Source: Trogon surrucura (lineage: Eukaryota; Chordata; Aves; Trogoniformes; Trogonidae). From it: a stretch of DNA of 64,000 nucleotides. The DNA is taken from assembly GCA_020746105.1 (NCBI GenBank), contig CM036618.1, positions 43,802,014-43,866,013 on the forward strand. Reading direction: 5' to 3'. Numbering within the stretch: position 1 is the first letter of the stretch; each line of letters starts with the position of its first letter. Of the stretch, positions 1-14,429 are shown piece after piece. A program made the translations under genes and the position numbers. The notes beneath the pieces were generated by a model. The model was not told the DNA's origin. It made no database searches and saw only the letters and a program-made list of their open reading frames with translations.

Positions 1-3000
1 TGGTAGTTCCCAACTACTTTGACAACCAGTGAAAAGTTTTATTTCTTCCTCTACCACATGCAGCAGAGTTACTGAAAGAGAAAACATGCCCTTAGCTCAA
101 GTGCTTCATCCCAAAGTCCAGCATCTTGGCCTAAAGGCACTTGTATTGGCAGTTTGGTCAGATGTGAACTTTCAATGAGGTACACTGGAGTAGAGATATT
201 ACCTCTTTCAGGACAACTCTGCTTTAAGGTGGCAGAGAGGTAGGGCTGACAATAACTTTAAACTGCCTTTAAAGATGATTCACCATAGTTCATCAGTCAT
301 TTCTCTAAGTTCTGCAGCATGAACAACTATGAAAGCTTATTGGAATGTTATAAATTTTCACATCATCCACCTTTTTTTCTCCTCCACCTATGTTAATTGC
401 AATGCAACCTGTCCCTAGGAAGTCCAGATTTAAATTTAAACTTGTCTTTGTGTTTTCACACTCTCTCAGTTTTCTTCTTTATTCATATTCAGTAACAATG
501 GAACTTCTTAATGAAATGTAGATTATTGCTTTGGGGATAAACTCCCAAAATACTCTGCCTATTTCTCTAATCAAGATTGGCTGAAAATTGTATTGTTGGC
601 CTCTTGCTAAAACAAGCAAAAATCTCAGCGATACTGAGCTTTAGAAAAGTGTTAGTCAGCAAATAGTCAAAACAACTGTTCCTCATTCACTTGACTATTC
701 CTCTTCTTCTAAAGCCAATTGAGCCTTTGAGATCCAGTGACTATCTGTAAATTATATGCTGATATAGTACCCTTAGTCACAGCCCAGGGAAGTTTCTGAG
801 TCTGAATAGATATCTAAACTTTCTTTCCACAGGGCTACAGAGTATGCAGTTTCAAATTCCTGCTCAGATTCAAATCCCTATTAGAGAATGCAGGAGGCCC
901 CTTGTTATCACGGAGCTAACTATGATATACACCACATAGAAGCTCTTGACATTCCTTTTTGTCATTTCCATGCTCAAATAATGCATGACAAAATTTAGAC
1001 TGGCACAAGTATATTGTCTGTCAAAGGTGCTTCAAGATTTTATTTGGCTGTTAGTCAGATCACATTACTCCAGGCTGTTTGATACACAGAGCACAAAGCA
1101 GCTTAACGCTGTTGCTATTAACGTTCAAACTGCACTGAAAACACTTCATTAAACAGCCTACTGCAGTGTAATTGTTTAATAATATTTTGATTAGGTTGTT
1201 TAGTAGACAATCCTTGCTGTAAAACATTTTCTTTCTGTCAAATGACTCTTTGGGAAAAGGTGGTATCAAAATGCTCAGGGTAGTTTTATTAAAAACAAAG
1301 AAAAAAAGTTAGAAAATGTCAGTAACTCATTTTTATTTTTGGTTACCTCTTTTGTTGTTTGGTTTGTTTTCTTCACAGTATTTATGAAATCTATTACACT
1401 TTAGTTGCTGTTAGGGTAGGTCTATCCCAAGTCATTGTGAAAGAAGTTCAAACACAGACAACAAATAATCCAAGTGACCTATTCAGGAATTTTGATCCAA
1501 ATTCATTGTCCTTCCAGCACTAATATGTAGAGCATTTGTCAATGTCTTCAGGTCTGGCAGATTCTCGTAGGAGCTATGGCCTTTTTTATGCTGTTAAAAC
1601 AGGACACTGTTCCGGTTTTCCCTTTGAATAGACATTTGCATAGATACTGGCATAAGTACCTAACAAGAGTTGCCATTCTCAAAAGCCACGTGAAAGAGGA
1701 AGAGAATAAATTACTAGATGATCATAAAAAGACTTATTTTACAAGAGAACCCCCCAAAATATTGGTTTGGTTAGTCTAGCAAAAAATGTAAGGGGATGTG
1801 ACTGCTGCTTGTAAAGTGCACAAAAGATAAACAACAGATAGGTCAGGATGACTTAGGAGCAAATGGATATAAACTGGGCAGGAATGGGCTGAGAAGAACA
1901 TTCCAGAGCTTCAGGGGAGTGTAGATTTGGGGTAGATATCCAATAAGTCTAGTAGGGACAAAATAAGCCAACTTGCCTTTCGAAAGTTACAAATCTAAGA
2001 AAATGGTTGCATGATGTGGTGCCTGTGACAGCTGGGCAATGAACATGATGGCCCAAAATGCTCTTTCCTCTCCTGTATTTTAATAAAAGTGAGACCAAGG
2101 CATAAGCAGAGAGTATTAACTGCTGAGCTGCCAAAACTTAGCACATAAAGCATTCGAACCAATTATCAGGAAACTGTAGACCTCTTGCATTTCTAGAAAC
2201 ATTTTATCTTGATGACAGATGGAATATAATTGTGGATTAGAGGTTGGAAGCTCACATTGCTGTTACCGTGCTATGCCTACTAAAGGGTTAGAGACCTTTG
2301 GGTTTTGTGGCTGATATTTGTCTGCTTTTAAGAAACACTAACATTATAAACAGCAATTTTTTTTTAAAAAAAAGGTAAAAGCTTATTCTGTTTTATGGAT
2401 GTAGGCATAAAAATACCCCTTTTTTAAAATAAGATTTCTGCACTAGCTTGCTTTCTGTGATATCTGGGGGACATACTGAAATTAGTGGACAGTGAAGTGC
2501 CAAGAGACTTCCAGCTGTCTTCTCTCTGGCTCTAGCACAGGTTCAGCTGCAGACTAGCCAGCTTGAACACTAGACTGGTAGCAGGTAACTAGTCAATGTA
2601 GTTGGTTTGCATGTTTTATCCATCCAGTCATCTGATACTGCATCTTCTGGAGCTGTATGTTGGCACAGTCAAATGGAAAGGTCCCTAATGTGATATGACA
2701 GAATGGTTCATGTTAAAGGAGACATCCTTTTACACTGTTCAGACTATAGTTCATCAGCGGTATCTGCCATTTATATTTGCAAAATGGGACTTTTGAGTTG
2801 AGTTTAAAGCAACACGCTAAGATTGTAGAAAAATAAGCACTGAATTTTAATTCATAGAAATATTTTACTGCAGTGTTTTACTTGCCAGCTCTACAAAGCC
2901 ATGCCAAGACCTGGCTTTCATTGTTTGTCCCTGAAGATAGCTGCAAAGAGAGTATACTCTTGTTCAGTGTTGTTCCCACTTGTGCCAGTTTTGGCCAGCA

Positions 3001-3550
3001 GATACGAAAAATATATTCTTTTCATGCTGCAGTTTTCCCTTTTCTGCCTGGATTCACAGTCAGAAGAGAACTGAGAAGGCCAAATATGCTACTCCTGTGT
3101 AAAACCAGGTGAGAGTGCTGATAGTATATCCTCAAATAACTAGTAATATCAAGATTATGGTGTATTGTATTAGCAGAAATTTCAAATTATCTTAAGTAGT
3201 ATTTCTTCATAAGTCCTAGGATGTTATAGTAACCTTTAACATAGTAAAAATATCTAACCAGAGTAGATGCAGAGGACAATATCTTCATCTTTAGCTGATG
3301 AATGAGAAGCTGGAGGGAAGAAAAGTCTATAACCTAAGAGACTGTGGTCTCTCAGGCTAATATTGGGGCATTTAAAGGCAACTAAATTTTACCAACTGAA
3401 AACCTAATACTGTAATAATGTTCAGCTTTGACCACTCTGTTTTCTGTGTTGCTTCTATTTTACTTTTAATTGTGGTATTGTTTAGTCCTTTCTTCAAATG
3501 CTGGTTCACCTTTGGGGTCTTCCTTGGAAATCTTAACACATATGAGATTC
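1..3550. other. AT-rich non-coding DNA, no gene seen
   Basis: Unique, AT-rich sequence. Reading frames are short (under 80 codons) and carry no recognisable domain. I see no repeat family, RNA gene or exon-like block here; only short A/T runs (around 2345-2375) stand out. Confidence 0.6.
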
Positions 3551-3629
3551 ATTAGTTTCACTTAATGATGTTAATACATTAGTTTCACTTAATGATGCTA
3601 ATACATTAGTTTCACTTAATGATGCTAAT
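3551..3629. repeat. 27-bp tandem repeat, about 2.9 copies
   Basis: Three head-to-tail copies of a 27-bp unit beginning ATTAGTTTCACTTAATGATG (3551-3577, 3578-3604, 3605-3629). Copy 1 differs from copies 2 and 3 by one base (GTTAAT versus GCTAAT), so the triplication is recent or has been homogenised. Confidence 0.95.
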
Positions 3630-6600
3630 TTTTACTACATCTATCATATGTACTATAGGCAGACAGATTCCTGCAAGTAATACAACAGAGACTGTTTCAG
3701 CTTGGCACAAGAAATAATAAAACATGGATCAAATGTTCTAAAAATGCTTAGATTTTTCTAGTGGGAAATTGAAAGAAGAACATATTTCAATGAAACAAAA
3801 ATATATGTTTATATATAAAATCATATTTGATTTCTTTTTTATACAACATACATTTTAACTTTTTTACATATTTACATAATAAAGAGCTATTAGTAGTATA
3901 TGTAAGTATCAATAAAAGGAAAATATTCCATCAAATCTGTAATTGTATCAATTTTCATATGTTTTTATTAATAGATTTAATAATTAAGCTGATCATTCAA
4001 GAGAGAAGTCATACTTCTGGAGTTCCTTGCTGTTCCATGAAGACTGAACTTTGGAAATTTCATTTAAAATACCTTCTTTGGTCCTCCAAATTTATGAAAA
4101 TAGGCATAATTTTAGTAAGTAATACAGATAACAATTACTTAATTCATCTTTGTTACAGTTATTTAGCTTCATGTATGGGTATATTTTAAAATTATTTGAT
4201 AAAAGGAAGAAAACAAAAAACTTCCATTTTGGATACAGAATTTTGGGTAAAAGTGTTTATGATCAGTATAAAATGAGTTACCTGTGTAAGATAGAGGAAG
4301 TAAAATTTCACCCAGCTTAGTGTTCTGATAAACATCATCAGAAGTCTGGGATAAAGGTCACTACAAAATACAGGTGTGCTGGTCCAAAACATTAAAAAAA
4401 TAAAAAAATAAAAACAAAAAGGGCAGTAAGGAAGTGTACAATTTCTGTATCTCTGTTTCTGTAACCTGGAAAAGGATAGACATTCTACAGGTATGAAAAA
4501 CAATACTGAAAATAGTACTGAAAAGCATACTAGAAGGCACCATTCACCAGTATACCACTGGGTTGGAGGTACGGTGGGTGTTATGTTTATACGTCGATAA
4601 CTAAAAATTTGGCCAGACACTAGAAAAATTGCTTCTTCCTATGAAGATATTTAATTCTTGAAAATGACTGCCAAGTAAAACTATAGAATTTCTATTCCTG
4701 GATGACTTTTTAAGGAATAGGTTGCTCAAACATTTGTTAGAAATTACTTTTGCAATGAGATGGAAAAATTGATCTCTTTGTGTTCTTTCCTTTTGAATAT
4801 TATATAAACTTCACCCTTATCTCCTGTAGCTCTTTGCTTCTACTCATGGCTAATTGCTTCTCAGCTTAACTGGATTACCCCTTAAGATCAAAGTTTTAAA
4901 AGATGAAAAATACATATAACCATATCTAACAATGTATACCACACTAGGTAAAAATGTAAATTAATTTTGGTCAGAGCTAATATTTGTACAGTAGTATTAC
5001 CATATAGCATAACACTCCTTCATTATTTGCCTACTGTCTTTGGCTGTTGTTAGTCTAAAACATGATCTTTTAATAAGCAGGACAAAATAACCTGATGGGC
5101 TTAGCCCAGTCTGGTGTATGCACAACTCTGTCACACTCCACACAAATTAATTATAATAAGAATTGACAGTGAAACAGATGAGTCATGTCTGTTATATACA
5201 TTCAAACTCTGGGTTTGGAGGGCTCGTTTGTGAAGTTTTTCTGTTATCTTATTTAGAGTCAATTGTTACTGAAGTTATGTTCACATTTGTTTATGTGTTA
5301 AATTACACATTTAAGATACTATTCATAAAATGGAAACACAATTTCACTTGTAGATTGCATTCAACGTTTAATAAAATTAAGTTTCTACCTTATTTTCTTA
5401 TTAACCTTGTAAGTGGGCAACATTTAGACACCCGATATCTGTTGGCAGATTTTTATAGGTGCTACATTTTTACCACTAAGCTTACTCATAGTATCTTCAT
5501 ATTGCTCCACTCAATTTTAGGTCTATTTCTGAGAAAGATTAAAGAAAATATTATTGATGAGTTCTCCAATGCAGGTTTCTGGCACACAGAGTGGAAATAG
5601 TTTTGGCAGTTACTTGCTTACTCAAATAGTATATTCCTTTAGGTTGAATAACTCAGCTGAAGTACAGGACAGCTGGATTTCCTCAGCCAATTTAGAGAAG
5701 ATATTAGTAGATATTCCCTCTATCACTATATTTTAAGGGATTCTGCAGGGTTGTATTTGTTGATTTTTGTTGTTGCTGTTTAGTTTGAATTGTTTTTCTT
5801 ATCATTTTATTCTGGAAACTATAATTATTGTAGGTTTAATTTACATTAAATACTGAAATTTTTACTGAAATAGTACTGACAGATATCCTACCTGCAATGA
5901 AAATAGAGACCATAAAAGTTCTGAGTAGCATTATAATGCTTTTGTGGTCACTTGCTTGCCAATAATATTAACACACTCTTCCAGCTAAGTCCATTTATCT
6001 ATTTCCACTTCATGTCTGTGTCCTTGGAAAAACTAGGGAGATGTTCAGCCTGCAGTCGGATGAACTGAGCTTCTGTGCATGCTATGTAAGCATTGATCGT
6101 GAAGGCTTTTGAGATACTGAGCTTTCATATATTATATGTTTTAGCAGTAAATTTTACAACAATAAGAATGTAGCTGACAATATGCAAACAGTGTTGTATA
6201 GTCAATGTAGTTTACATTTCCATATAAAGTGCTTTTGACTGCAGTGTCAGTGCATAAATAAGAATATATACTTGCATGAATAGTTGTCCATCTCCTGGGA
6301 CCAAGCAAGTGTAGTGTTCCATTAAACTATGTATTGTGAATGATCATTAAAAAAAAGTGAGGAAAAAGATTAGTAGTCACCAACGAGTTATTAAACCAGA
6401 GGATGAGATTAAATCCTCCTCAGTCACACGTTCATAAGCATATACATCCATGCCTGTTTTCAGACAGTAACCACAAAACTTACAGCCCTGTTGTCTCTGA
6501 AATCAGTGAGTAAACTGCCACTAAATGTTACAGAGTTGTGATTTTAATGTGCTGCTCACAATTTATGAGTCTCTTTCTCAAAAATAATTAAAAAAATAAT

Positions 6601-9600
6601 CAACTGTAACAACAAGAACATTTTTGTCTCTTGAGTAAGCTAATCTTTAACCCAAAACCTTAAAAAATGCACAGATAACGAAGCATTACTACTGCCAGTA
6701 ATCCCTTCTAGCAAGTCACTCACGTCCACGGTCCCAAAAAGTATAATAATGGAGTCTGGACAGAGATTATCCTGTGAGATTCTCTCAGAAGTGAAGACCA
6801 AAATTTCAGTACTGCTCACTGTTTGGGGAAGGGAGATCTTCTTAAAATTTATGAGACATAAAAACATAGCTAAAAGTTATATAACTCTTTAATGCTAACT
6901 CTTTTGTCCTGTCACTAATTCGTTTTATTATTATTGCTCACTAACAATGACAGGACACAAGAGACAGTGGAGAATGAGTAGCCTACAGAGTGATCTCTTT
7001 AACAAAATTTAGACAAGAATAACAAAGCTCAAATTTGTTTCAGAACTTTAAAAAAATAAACCACTTGCCTAAGGTCTTTTATTCTCTTCCTTTTACAATT
7101 GTATGTAACTCAGGTATTAGTCCTTTTGCCCATGTCATTGTAGAGCTGGGTAAAGTATGGCTGGCAGTTATGCAAAGGGGTTACGTAAGTTTGCTATTGC
7201 AGAGGAATGCTATTTCCCTCTCATTTTAATTTCCTTCTAGCTCTCATCGTCCCAGTCAACCCTCTTTATTCTTTTTGGTCTGTTTTATGGACTTTTTTTT
7301 TTTTATTATTTTGAATTGGCTTCTCTGAATATTATGTTTCCTACCGAGTAAAAAGATTACACTAAATTTTCCAATATCTAGTTCTTTTACTGGCATTAAA
7401 TCTTTCCTCTTTTAAGCCTAATAATTTTTAATATTTTATTTTAACATGAACACAAGAGTCTTTGTCTCAACATAGTAAAAGATTATTCAAAACAAACTGA
7501 CAAAACACAAAGATAATTTACAGAATAATACTGATACCAGCTTTTGATCCATTGATCTACAGAAGTAGTCGGGTTCTTGAAAGAGAGATTCTCACCTCAT
7601 GAAAGGTGTTCTACTTCCAGCATTCGATCTACTGATCCTTGCTTTTGTTCATTTACACTATTTGCATTTTACTCACCAATAAATGGTGAGGTTATGTGCA
7701 CAGTGTACTATCTCATCTTCTCCTATAATTATTTCTGCCATTATTTGGACTTGATTTTGTTTTTCACTTTCTTCTCGCTTTCTCACAGTCTGTCATGATA
7801 TTTATCCTAATCTAGTTATACCACTATATATAAATAAAACACATGTTATCATTTATTAGGAACATTCATCTATTTTTCATTTTAAAGGGCATTAATTTCC
7901 CTGAGTACACACAAACCCCCCCTTTGTTCATAACCTTATTTTTCTTTTTTTTTTTTTTTTGCAGTGGATGTCTCCCTTTTTGGCATTTCAAATGGATTTG
8001 CAAGAAGAGAGATATTCAGAAGCTTTCAGCTGCTTTAGGTAAAATATGACAGCAGTGATGGTGAACTGCAACAAGGAGAACATTATGAAAAGAATCTCCT
8101 TAAGTTTCCTTGTCTTGGAGCATGGTAGCAAAAAAGTATAACTTCTGCCATCTATATTCTATCGGATCTCATTTCTCAACACTTTCAGAGCTCCTCTACT
8201 TTTCTGCAGCACTGCCCAGCTTGTAGCTTGTCATCCCTTGCATTCCTGACACTCTTCTGCTGTCAGATTTGGCAATGTCTAGTTGGATTTTGTCATAATC
8301 CATATTCCCTGTTCTGCCTAGATCAGCAATGTGATTTTGAGGGCCATCTCTCAGTCATAGTCCTTGATTTGTATTCTGGAGAAATCTCAAAAAGCACAGA
8401 CTAGTTTCCTCTTAAGAAGTTATGTGTCTCTAATACCTCCAATGGGTATTTGGTTAAAAGAATAAACAAAATCAAAGCCAAATTATGAAATGTATCTAAT
8501 GTCGATATAAAAAAAAATGAAAACCAAACTCTTATTTAGCAAATATTTTCTTATTTTTCTGTATATCATGAATTAAACACAGTCTTATCTTCAGTACATC
8601 TTCAATGCTCAGTGAATTTCCTATACTGTCAGATGGAACTGAAGTTTATGGCGCTGCAAGATTTTGTTTTTTAAGTCATATTACTCTTCAAGTAGGTCAA
8701 GTCATGGATATGATGTTATTGTTCCTGCAGGGGAAGAATACAGGTGCTAAATAAGGGATAAACATTGTGTGATTTTAGATAAAAGCAGAACAAACAAACA
8801 AAAAAATTCTGCCTTAAGAGAGGCAGGCTAGCTTGAAACTCAAGACTTAAAGGACTGATCCTGTAAAGAATGTATTGAAAAAGTAACAATCAGACCACAA
8901 AATATGGCAAAGCAAGATTTGTGATTCCCTTAGGCAATCTCTAAAGATCAAAAGTGCTGAGGAAAAAGCCTCATTTTTTCATCAAGGCAAGGAAGTAAAT
9001 GCTAACAAATTAAACACACCTACCTGCAGTCAGTCAGTCTTGCTTACAGGTGGTAACAACAGCAGAACATGTCCAGCATTCCTGCAGGACGCAGGAATTA
9101 GGTTCACGTATTTATGTGCTATTTGCTGTCTTTCATGACTGAACTTTAAGGGGTAATGCTCAGAGAAAATTTTACACTCAGGCATTCCTTCATCACCTTC
9201 ACTACTGAGGATTACAAATTCAGTATGGATTTTTCAGAGAGATTTTGAAGCTGAAGTTTGAGCGTTATCAAGTCTATTAGGTCATCTGCTTTATGGATCT
9301 CACATTTGAATTTTATGATCTGTCCTGTCACTTCTTGACATAGTGCCAAGAAGCCAGGTGCAGAAATGTCTAGGAATCCACCACACATTGGGACTGAATC
9401 CACATTCTCAGACACTTAGACAATACATAGAATTATAATTAAAATGTTGAAAAATATGTCTTGTTTATGTCAGACAAATGGTTAATATTCCTTTCTTTTT
9501 CTCTCCCTTTGATTTTCTTATAATGACCTTAGTGATGAGAGAAGATACGAGATGCTCAGAATTCTCTATTACTGAATCAGTAAACTCTTTTTCATGATGT

Positions 9601-11892
9601 CTTGACAGTTCAGCAGTAATGGAGGTTTTCACTGAGTAAGGACTACAGAATTCAGTCTGAATACGGTAGGCAGGCAAGGAATAATGAGTGAAAGATTTTG
9701 AAAGGAAGCCTAAGATATACAATAGATCAATTGGATCTGGATTTCAATTTCTCTTGCATTTGTGTCCTTAATTCCCTTAAATTGCTTCTGAAAAGCTTAG
9801 CCTTAGACATTTCCGTGATCAGACCTGTAGCAATAGTTTCTCTTATGCTGCTTTACCTACATTATAATTTAGATAACAAAGAGACAGAGAAACAAAACAA
9901 AGAGAAAATAGTTGCAGGAATTCTTCATTTGGATTTACTACACACATGAGGGATTTCAAATTTTTGTAGCTGCAGGAGCTAAGTAGGTATTTCACCTAAC
10001 CTAGCAGTATGGGATTAATCCAAGCCCCAATGAAATAAGCAGAAAGGATCCCAGATGTTTTCTGTATATATTATGATGGTCAAGCTGTGTCAGTGTGAGA
10101 AATTGATTACAAAAACATACAATGAACAAAAAACGCACAATGAAATGCAAATAAATTCTTAAAACTGATAAAAATATTTCTGTCTTACCTTCTGTTTCAT
10201 GTCCATTTCTTACCCGTGGAACTTCCTGGAAGGCCCTGGAGTCTGGTGTATGTACATTGAGCTGAGCTTCAGAAAGCAGGACATTCAGCACGTCTTAATA
10301 AAAAAGGATTGATAACTTACTGACTGGAAGAACTATAGTATCTCACATGCGTCTTACACCAATAAGCTTTCATCTACATACACTCAGAAGTAATGCAGTT
10401 GTTGTATTATGCTTCCTTGTTTCAAAAATTTTTTTTGGTTTATTTCTCTTGTTTTTTGGATGGTGGGGAATTTGGGGGTTTTTGGGCTTTAGTTGTTTTT
10501 TTTTTTTTCTGATAACGATGACACTTCTTTATTTAAAATATTCTTCTTTCCCATGAATATACTCATCCAAGAATTTCCCTTTTTCCCACTTCTTCTCCTT
10601 CAAAACCATGCAACCTTTAGTCTCTAAACTAGTGAAAGAATCATGTCAACGTACGTTAATGAGGTAAAGGAACACATGAGATTTCTGTGAATTTTTTTCA
10701 CTCCTACCTATATGATTCATATGAAAGTACAGTGCAGTGCATTTAACTCCTGATGCCAAATCTGTTAAGTGTCAACTATGGGGACATTTTAAAATGTTAT
10801 TCGTGTATATTATCTACTTCACTAGAGCAAACAAAACTAAATACACTTTTCAAAACTCTTTAAAATAAAAAAAAAATACAGCTGTTATGTATATCACACA
10901 ATGTATTTAATACCAGGAGACAAATCTTGCAAGTTTCATGAACAACGTTCACAACAGGCTGTTACTGATTCTGGTAGAACAGAATTGTCATGCTAATCAC
11001 AGCTGAGCACTTCCTGACCTTAAAAATACAATCACAGATCTTGTTGCATCAATCAGCATGACAAGTCTATTACACTCCAATGAATAACTGATTATGCCAG
11101 TCACTGCATTCACTACACCGGGCTGAACATTTGTTGGTTGATGGTCCTGAATCATTACAGAATCTACTTTAGACTGTATTTCAAAGGAGACTATATTTTA
11201 TAAAAAGAAGCAAAAGGAGAATTTAGGAAAAGAAAATCAAAAAGAGAGTGAAAAGTTTTGACTAACAATTATGACTTGCATGTCTGACAAAAATGCCTGA
11301 GATTACATGACAGTGATAGATATTGACAGTGGAAACAGTCAACCATTGTGAATCAGCCAGCAGGATGGAGATGCAGAGTGTGCCCATAGGAAAGATAACA
11401 TGTAGGGTGGAGCATTCCTCAAGTTCTGAATTAATGAATGAACATCAGGCAGCTAATAACATCTGTAAGAGTATTTATTGTAAGAAAAGTAAGAATTCAG
11501 AGCTAATAAAAAAAAAGATGGAATAAAGAGAAAATTTAAAGTGCATAATTTGCAGAAATTGCAAACGGCAAATATTTCTGATTGTTGTGGATTTGTTTTA
11601 ATTAATTTGCAAGCTTTTCTAACATAGCCTGCCTCCACCAGTCTATGACATGGGCAAAAATAATTCACCTCTACTTCCTATGATTTATTCTGTAAGCTAC
11701 CTAAAGAACATGGAAAGTGGTTTGGTTTTTCTTCTATGCTCCTTGATTTTCCTATACATTTTACCTTTTCCTAGGCTTATCTCACAGATTTTTCATTAAA
11801 ATATATAATTAGAAAAAGTTAGTTTGAAGGCGTATGATCAAACAAGTAGTCTATGAAACTGAGTTAAATAAAAAATTGGAAGTCCAACAAAA
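3630..11892. other. Long AT-rich non-coding stretch
   Basis: More than 8 kb with no recognisable gene or transposon. The longest frames (for example 4192-4620 on the minus strand and 5163-5600 on the plus strand) encode Phe/Leu/Ile/Tyr-rich low-complexity peptides, as expected from AT-rich non-coding DNA. T-runs occur at about 7290-7302, 7939-7960 and 10497-10509. It may be intron or intergenic; the sequence alone does not decide. Confidence 0.55.
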
Positions 11893-11955
11893 GTTGGACT
11901 CAATGATCTTGTAGGTCTCTTTCAATCAAAACTGTTCTGGTTCCATGATTCTATA
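11893..11955 (+). mobile_element. CR1 3'-end scrap
   Basis: About 60 bp matching the CR1 3' terminal pattern: GTTGGACTCAATGATCTT, then a GGTCTCTTTCAA-like block, then a tail ending ATGATTCTATA. Only the last tens of bases of the 3' UTR remain, as is common for 5'-truncated copies. No TSD was identified. Confidence 0.7.
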
Positions 11956-13686
11956 CTCTTAACTGTTCTACAAAATATGCAACATATATGTTGGTTTTAA
12001 GAAAAGATGACTCCCATAGACTGCAGCACAATCCTTACATCACTAGAAATTTTGTCTAAAAGTCTTCACGTGAACAAAATAGTATTCATATTGTTGGATA
12101 ACTGAGCAGTCTAGGACAAAATACCACAAATGTGGATGTGACCTCAGAGCCAGAAATCATTCTTGTTTTATTCAGGATGCCTAAAGTCTGCACTTTTTCA
12201 GGGGCAATGTACTGACAAAATTAAGATTGATTAATAGGTAAATCTTAATCAGAAGAGCAGATAAGCTAACAAAAAGGAGAAGAATAATGCTTGGAAAGAC
12301 TTACTGCCAGTTGTTATCAGTAAGCTTTCTGTACAAATACAACCAGTCAAATGAAAATTTCCTATGGTGTTCCAATTTAACCCAAGTCTTAACAGCTGAA
12401 GTAGGCTTACTTGCCCACTATACAGAAAATTAACACAAAGTACAAAATATACTCTCAGACAGCATTCTCTTTTGCCTTGCTCCAACCATCTTGTAAATTG
12501 TAGTCTCTCAAATGTCAGAAACAATCCTTTCTATCAAGTCTTTTAGGTTGAGAGGGCCCGCTGTGCCTTACACTATTTTAGAAATGTTGGAAGCAGATAC
12601 CCTTATAAAAACAAACCCAAATGATACGGTGATAGCTCAAGAATCCCTTCTACATTAGTATCTGAGAAGGAAGGAATAGAAATACTTTTTATAGTGTCAG
12701 TTTTCTTTTGTTCTTGAAAGATCCTCACAGAAGAGCTTATGGAATCTGCATAGATTCAAGGCCTTCAGCCAGTAACAAAGCAAAAGGTAAGGTAGGCCTA
12801 TACCTGCCAGTATTTAAAGTTCAGAAATGAGCAATTTGAAAGCTATTATTCCCCTCTAGTTTCTAGTTTCTTGTTCTTACTGGATATCTTAAAAATATTA
12901 TAGCTGTCACTGACATACTATCATCTGATCATCTTGTTTTCTGGTCTTACTGTTGTTTGCAGGACAATTCAGGAAAAGAGTCTGAATACAAACACAGCTA
13001 ACTCCCTGGAACTAAAACTTATATACGTCTCTCTTTAGAAGTGTAGACCCTGAAAGAAGTATGAAGATAAAAAAATGCTTTACTATAGCCCTGTTAATCA
13101 AGTACATAGTAAGGTTTATGTTGGAGTTCCACATCTGTCTGTTCTCTGAGTCTATACACCACTTAGGTACGCTTTGTATGTCACACAAGTGATGTATGGA
13201 ATTATAACTGAAAGGCAAAGCTGTGAAATGGAAATCTAGCTGTGGTCAGGTTTTGCCAGAACCTCAGTAACCCTAATTTATCTGTGAAGCAATTCTATGC
13301 ATGTTCTAGCCTGCAGCCAAATAAAGGACAAGCTAAGAATCAAGAAAAAGGACATAAGAGAGGACCTTAATTTCAGAGTCTGAATTCTAATTTTAAAAAT
13401 GTCAAAGTAAATGGAAAGTGATTTTTGTTTAAATAGAACCATGGCCTTGGCTAAAGATTTCATAAAGCAAAGGTAGGAACAGAATGCCAAATAACCACAC
13501 AAGGAACAGAGTATGGATGGACAAAAAAAAAAGACAACAATTCATATTACCAGAAGTTATTGCAATTTGCTACATACTTTTTTCAACATTAGGTTATGCT
13601 TTTGTCAAGAACATTTAATGAACTTTCTAGAAGACAATCTGTAACTTCAGCAAAAGAAATTGTCCTGGAAATCTTTTAACCTTAGT
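11956..13686. other. AT-rich non-coding DNA, nothing recognised
   Basis: Unique sequence with short stop-bounded frames only. No repeat, RNA or exon signature seen. Confidence 0.5.
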
Positions 13687-13743
13687 GCTGTGGCAGGTCA
13701 GACTAAATGACCAAAATGATCTCTTCTGACACTGAGATCTATG
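13687..13743 (+). mobile_element. Ancient CR1/L3-like 3'-end fragment
   Basis: Contains GGCAGGTCAGACTAAATGAC followed by a CTCTTCTGAC-like block and ending GAGATCTATG. This resembles the 3' end of old amniote CR1/L3 elements (GGTCAGACTAGATGA ... CCTTCTGGC ... ATCTATG). It is strongly diverged, so it is probably the oldest repeat in the window. Confidence 0.5.
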
Positions 13744-14202
13744 TTTAATAACCCTGTGGTGTCGCTATTAGACACTCCCAAAGGCGGAACACTTGGTTTG
13801 AAACATTGCACTCTAGAGTACTATATGAGCAAGAAATATCAGACAACAAAGGTAATTTGGAATGGCTGACCACCTGCAGAGAGCCTCAAGGGGTCAGATT
13901 TATTAAGTGCCTAGCTGTTTCGTCCTTTGTCACAGGCCCTGGTGCTAGTCCTTTAAAGCAAGACATGTCATGAGCACATTTGCAGTGTTGTAAAATGCCA
14001 GACATTTAAAATTGATGAGGGGTTGCAGTCACATAATGCACTTAGCTCAGTGTTTGGAAAAGGCCTCAGCAAGAATCTTCGGCTGAGACTCAGGACATGT
14101 GGTCTAGAACAATAGCTGAAGAGAAATCTGAAAAAAACAGAAGCCATAGCGAGTGTTAGGATAGTCTTCATGGGATACCAAAACTGAAACAAGAATGTTT
14201 TT
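13744..14202. other. Non-coding spacer
   Basis: Unique sequence between the old CR1/L3 scrap and the split LTR. Nothing recognised. Confidence 0.5.
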
Positions 14203-14429
14203 TGTCTTGATTTAAGCCAACCGGGACAAAAAAAAACATGCAGTCTCCTTATCCCTTCTCCCTCCCCTTCATTTCCATGGTGATGTGGAGGGAGAAAATT
14301 CAATTAAAAAGGCTCAAGGGTTTGAGACCATTTAAGATGTCAGGTAAAGAACCAGAGAGACTTAGGGAGAAAAACATAGATTTAGTTCACCATCACTATT
14401 TACAAAGTAGGATAGTGAGAGGAATACAT

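Noticed and set aside
2873..3112. 79-codon plus-strand frame as a coding exon
   Set aside because: No similarity to a known protein, ordinary composition and no supporting splice context.
3551..3629. CRISPR-like array
   Set aside because: The repeats are directly adjacent with no spacers, and the context is eukaryotic; it is a plain tandem repeat.
4192..4620. 142-codon minus-strand frame rich in Phe, Leu and Ser
   Set aside because: AT-rich, low-complexity translation with no motif; the nested alternative frame is equally open.
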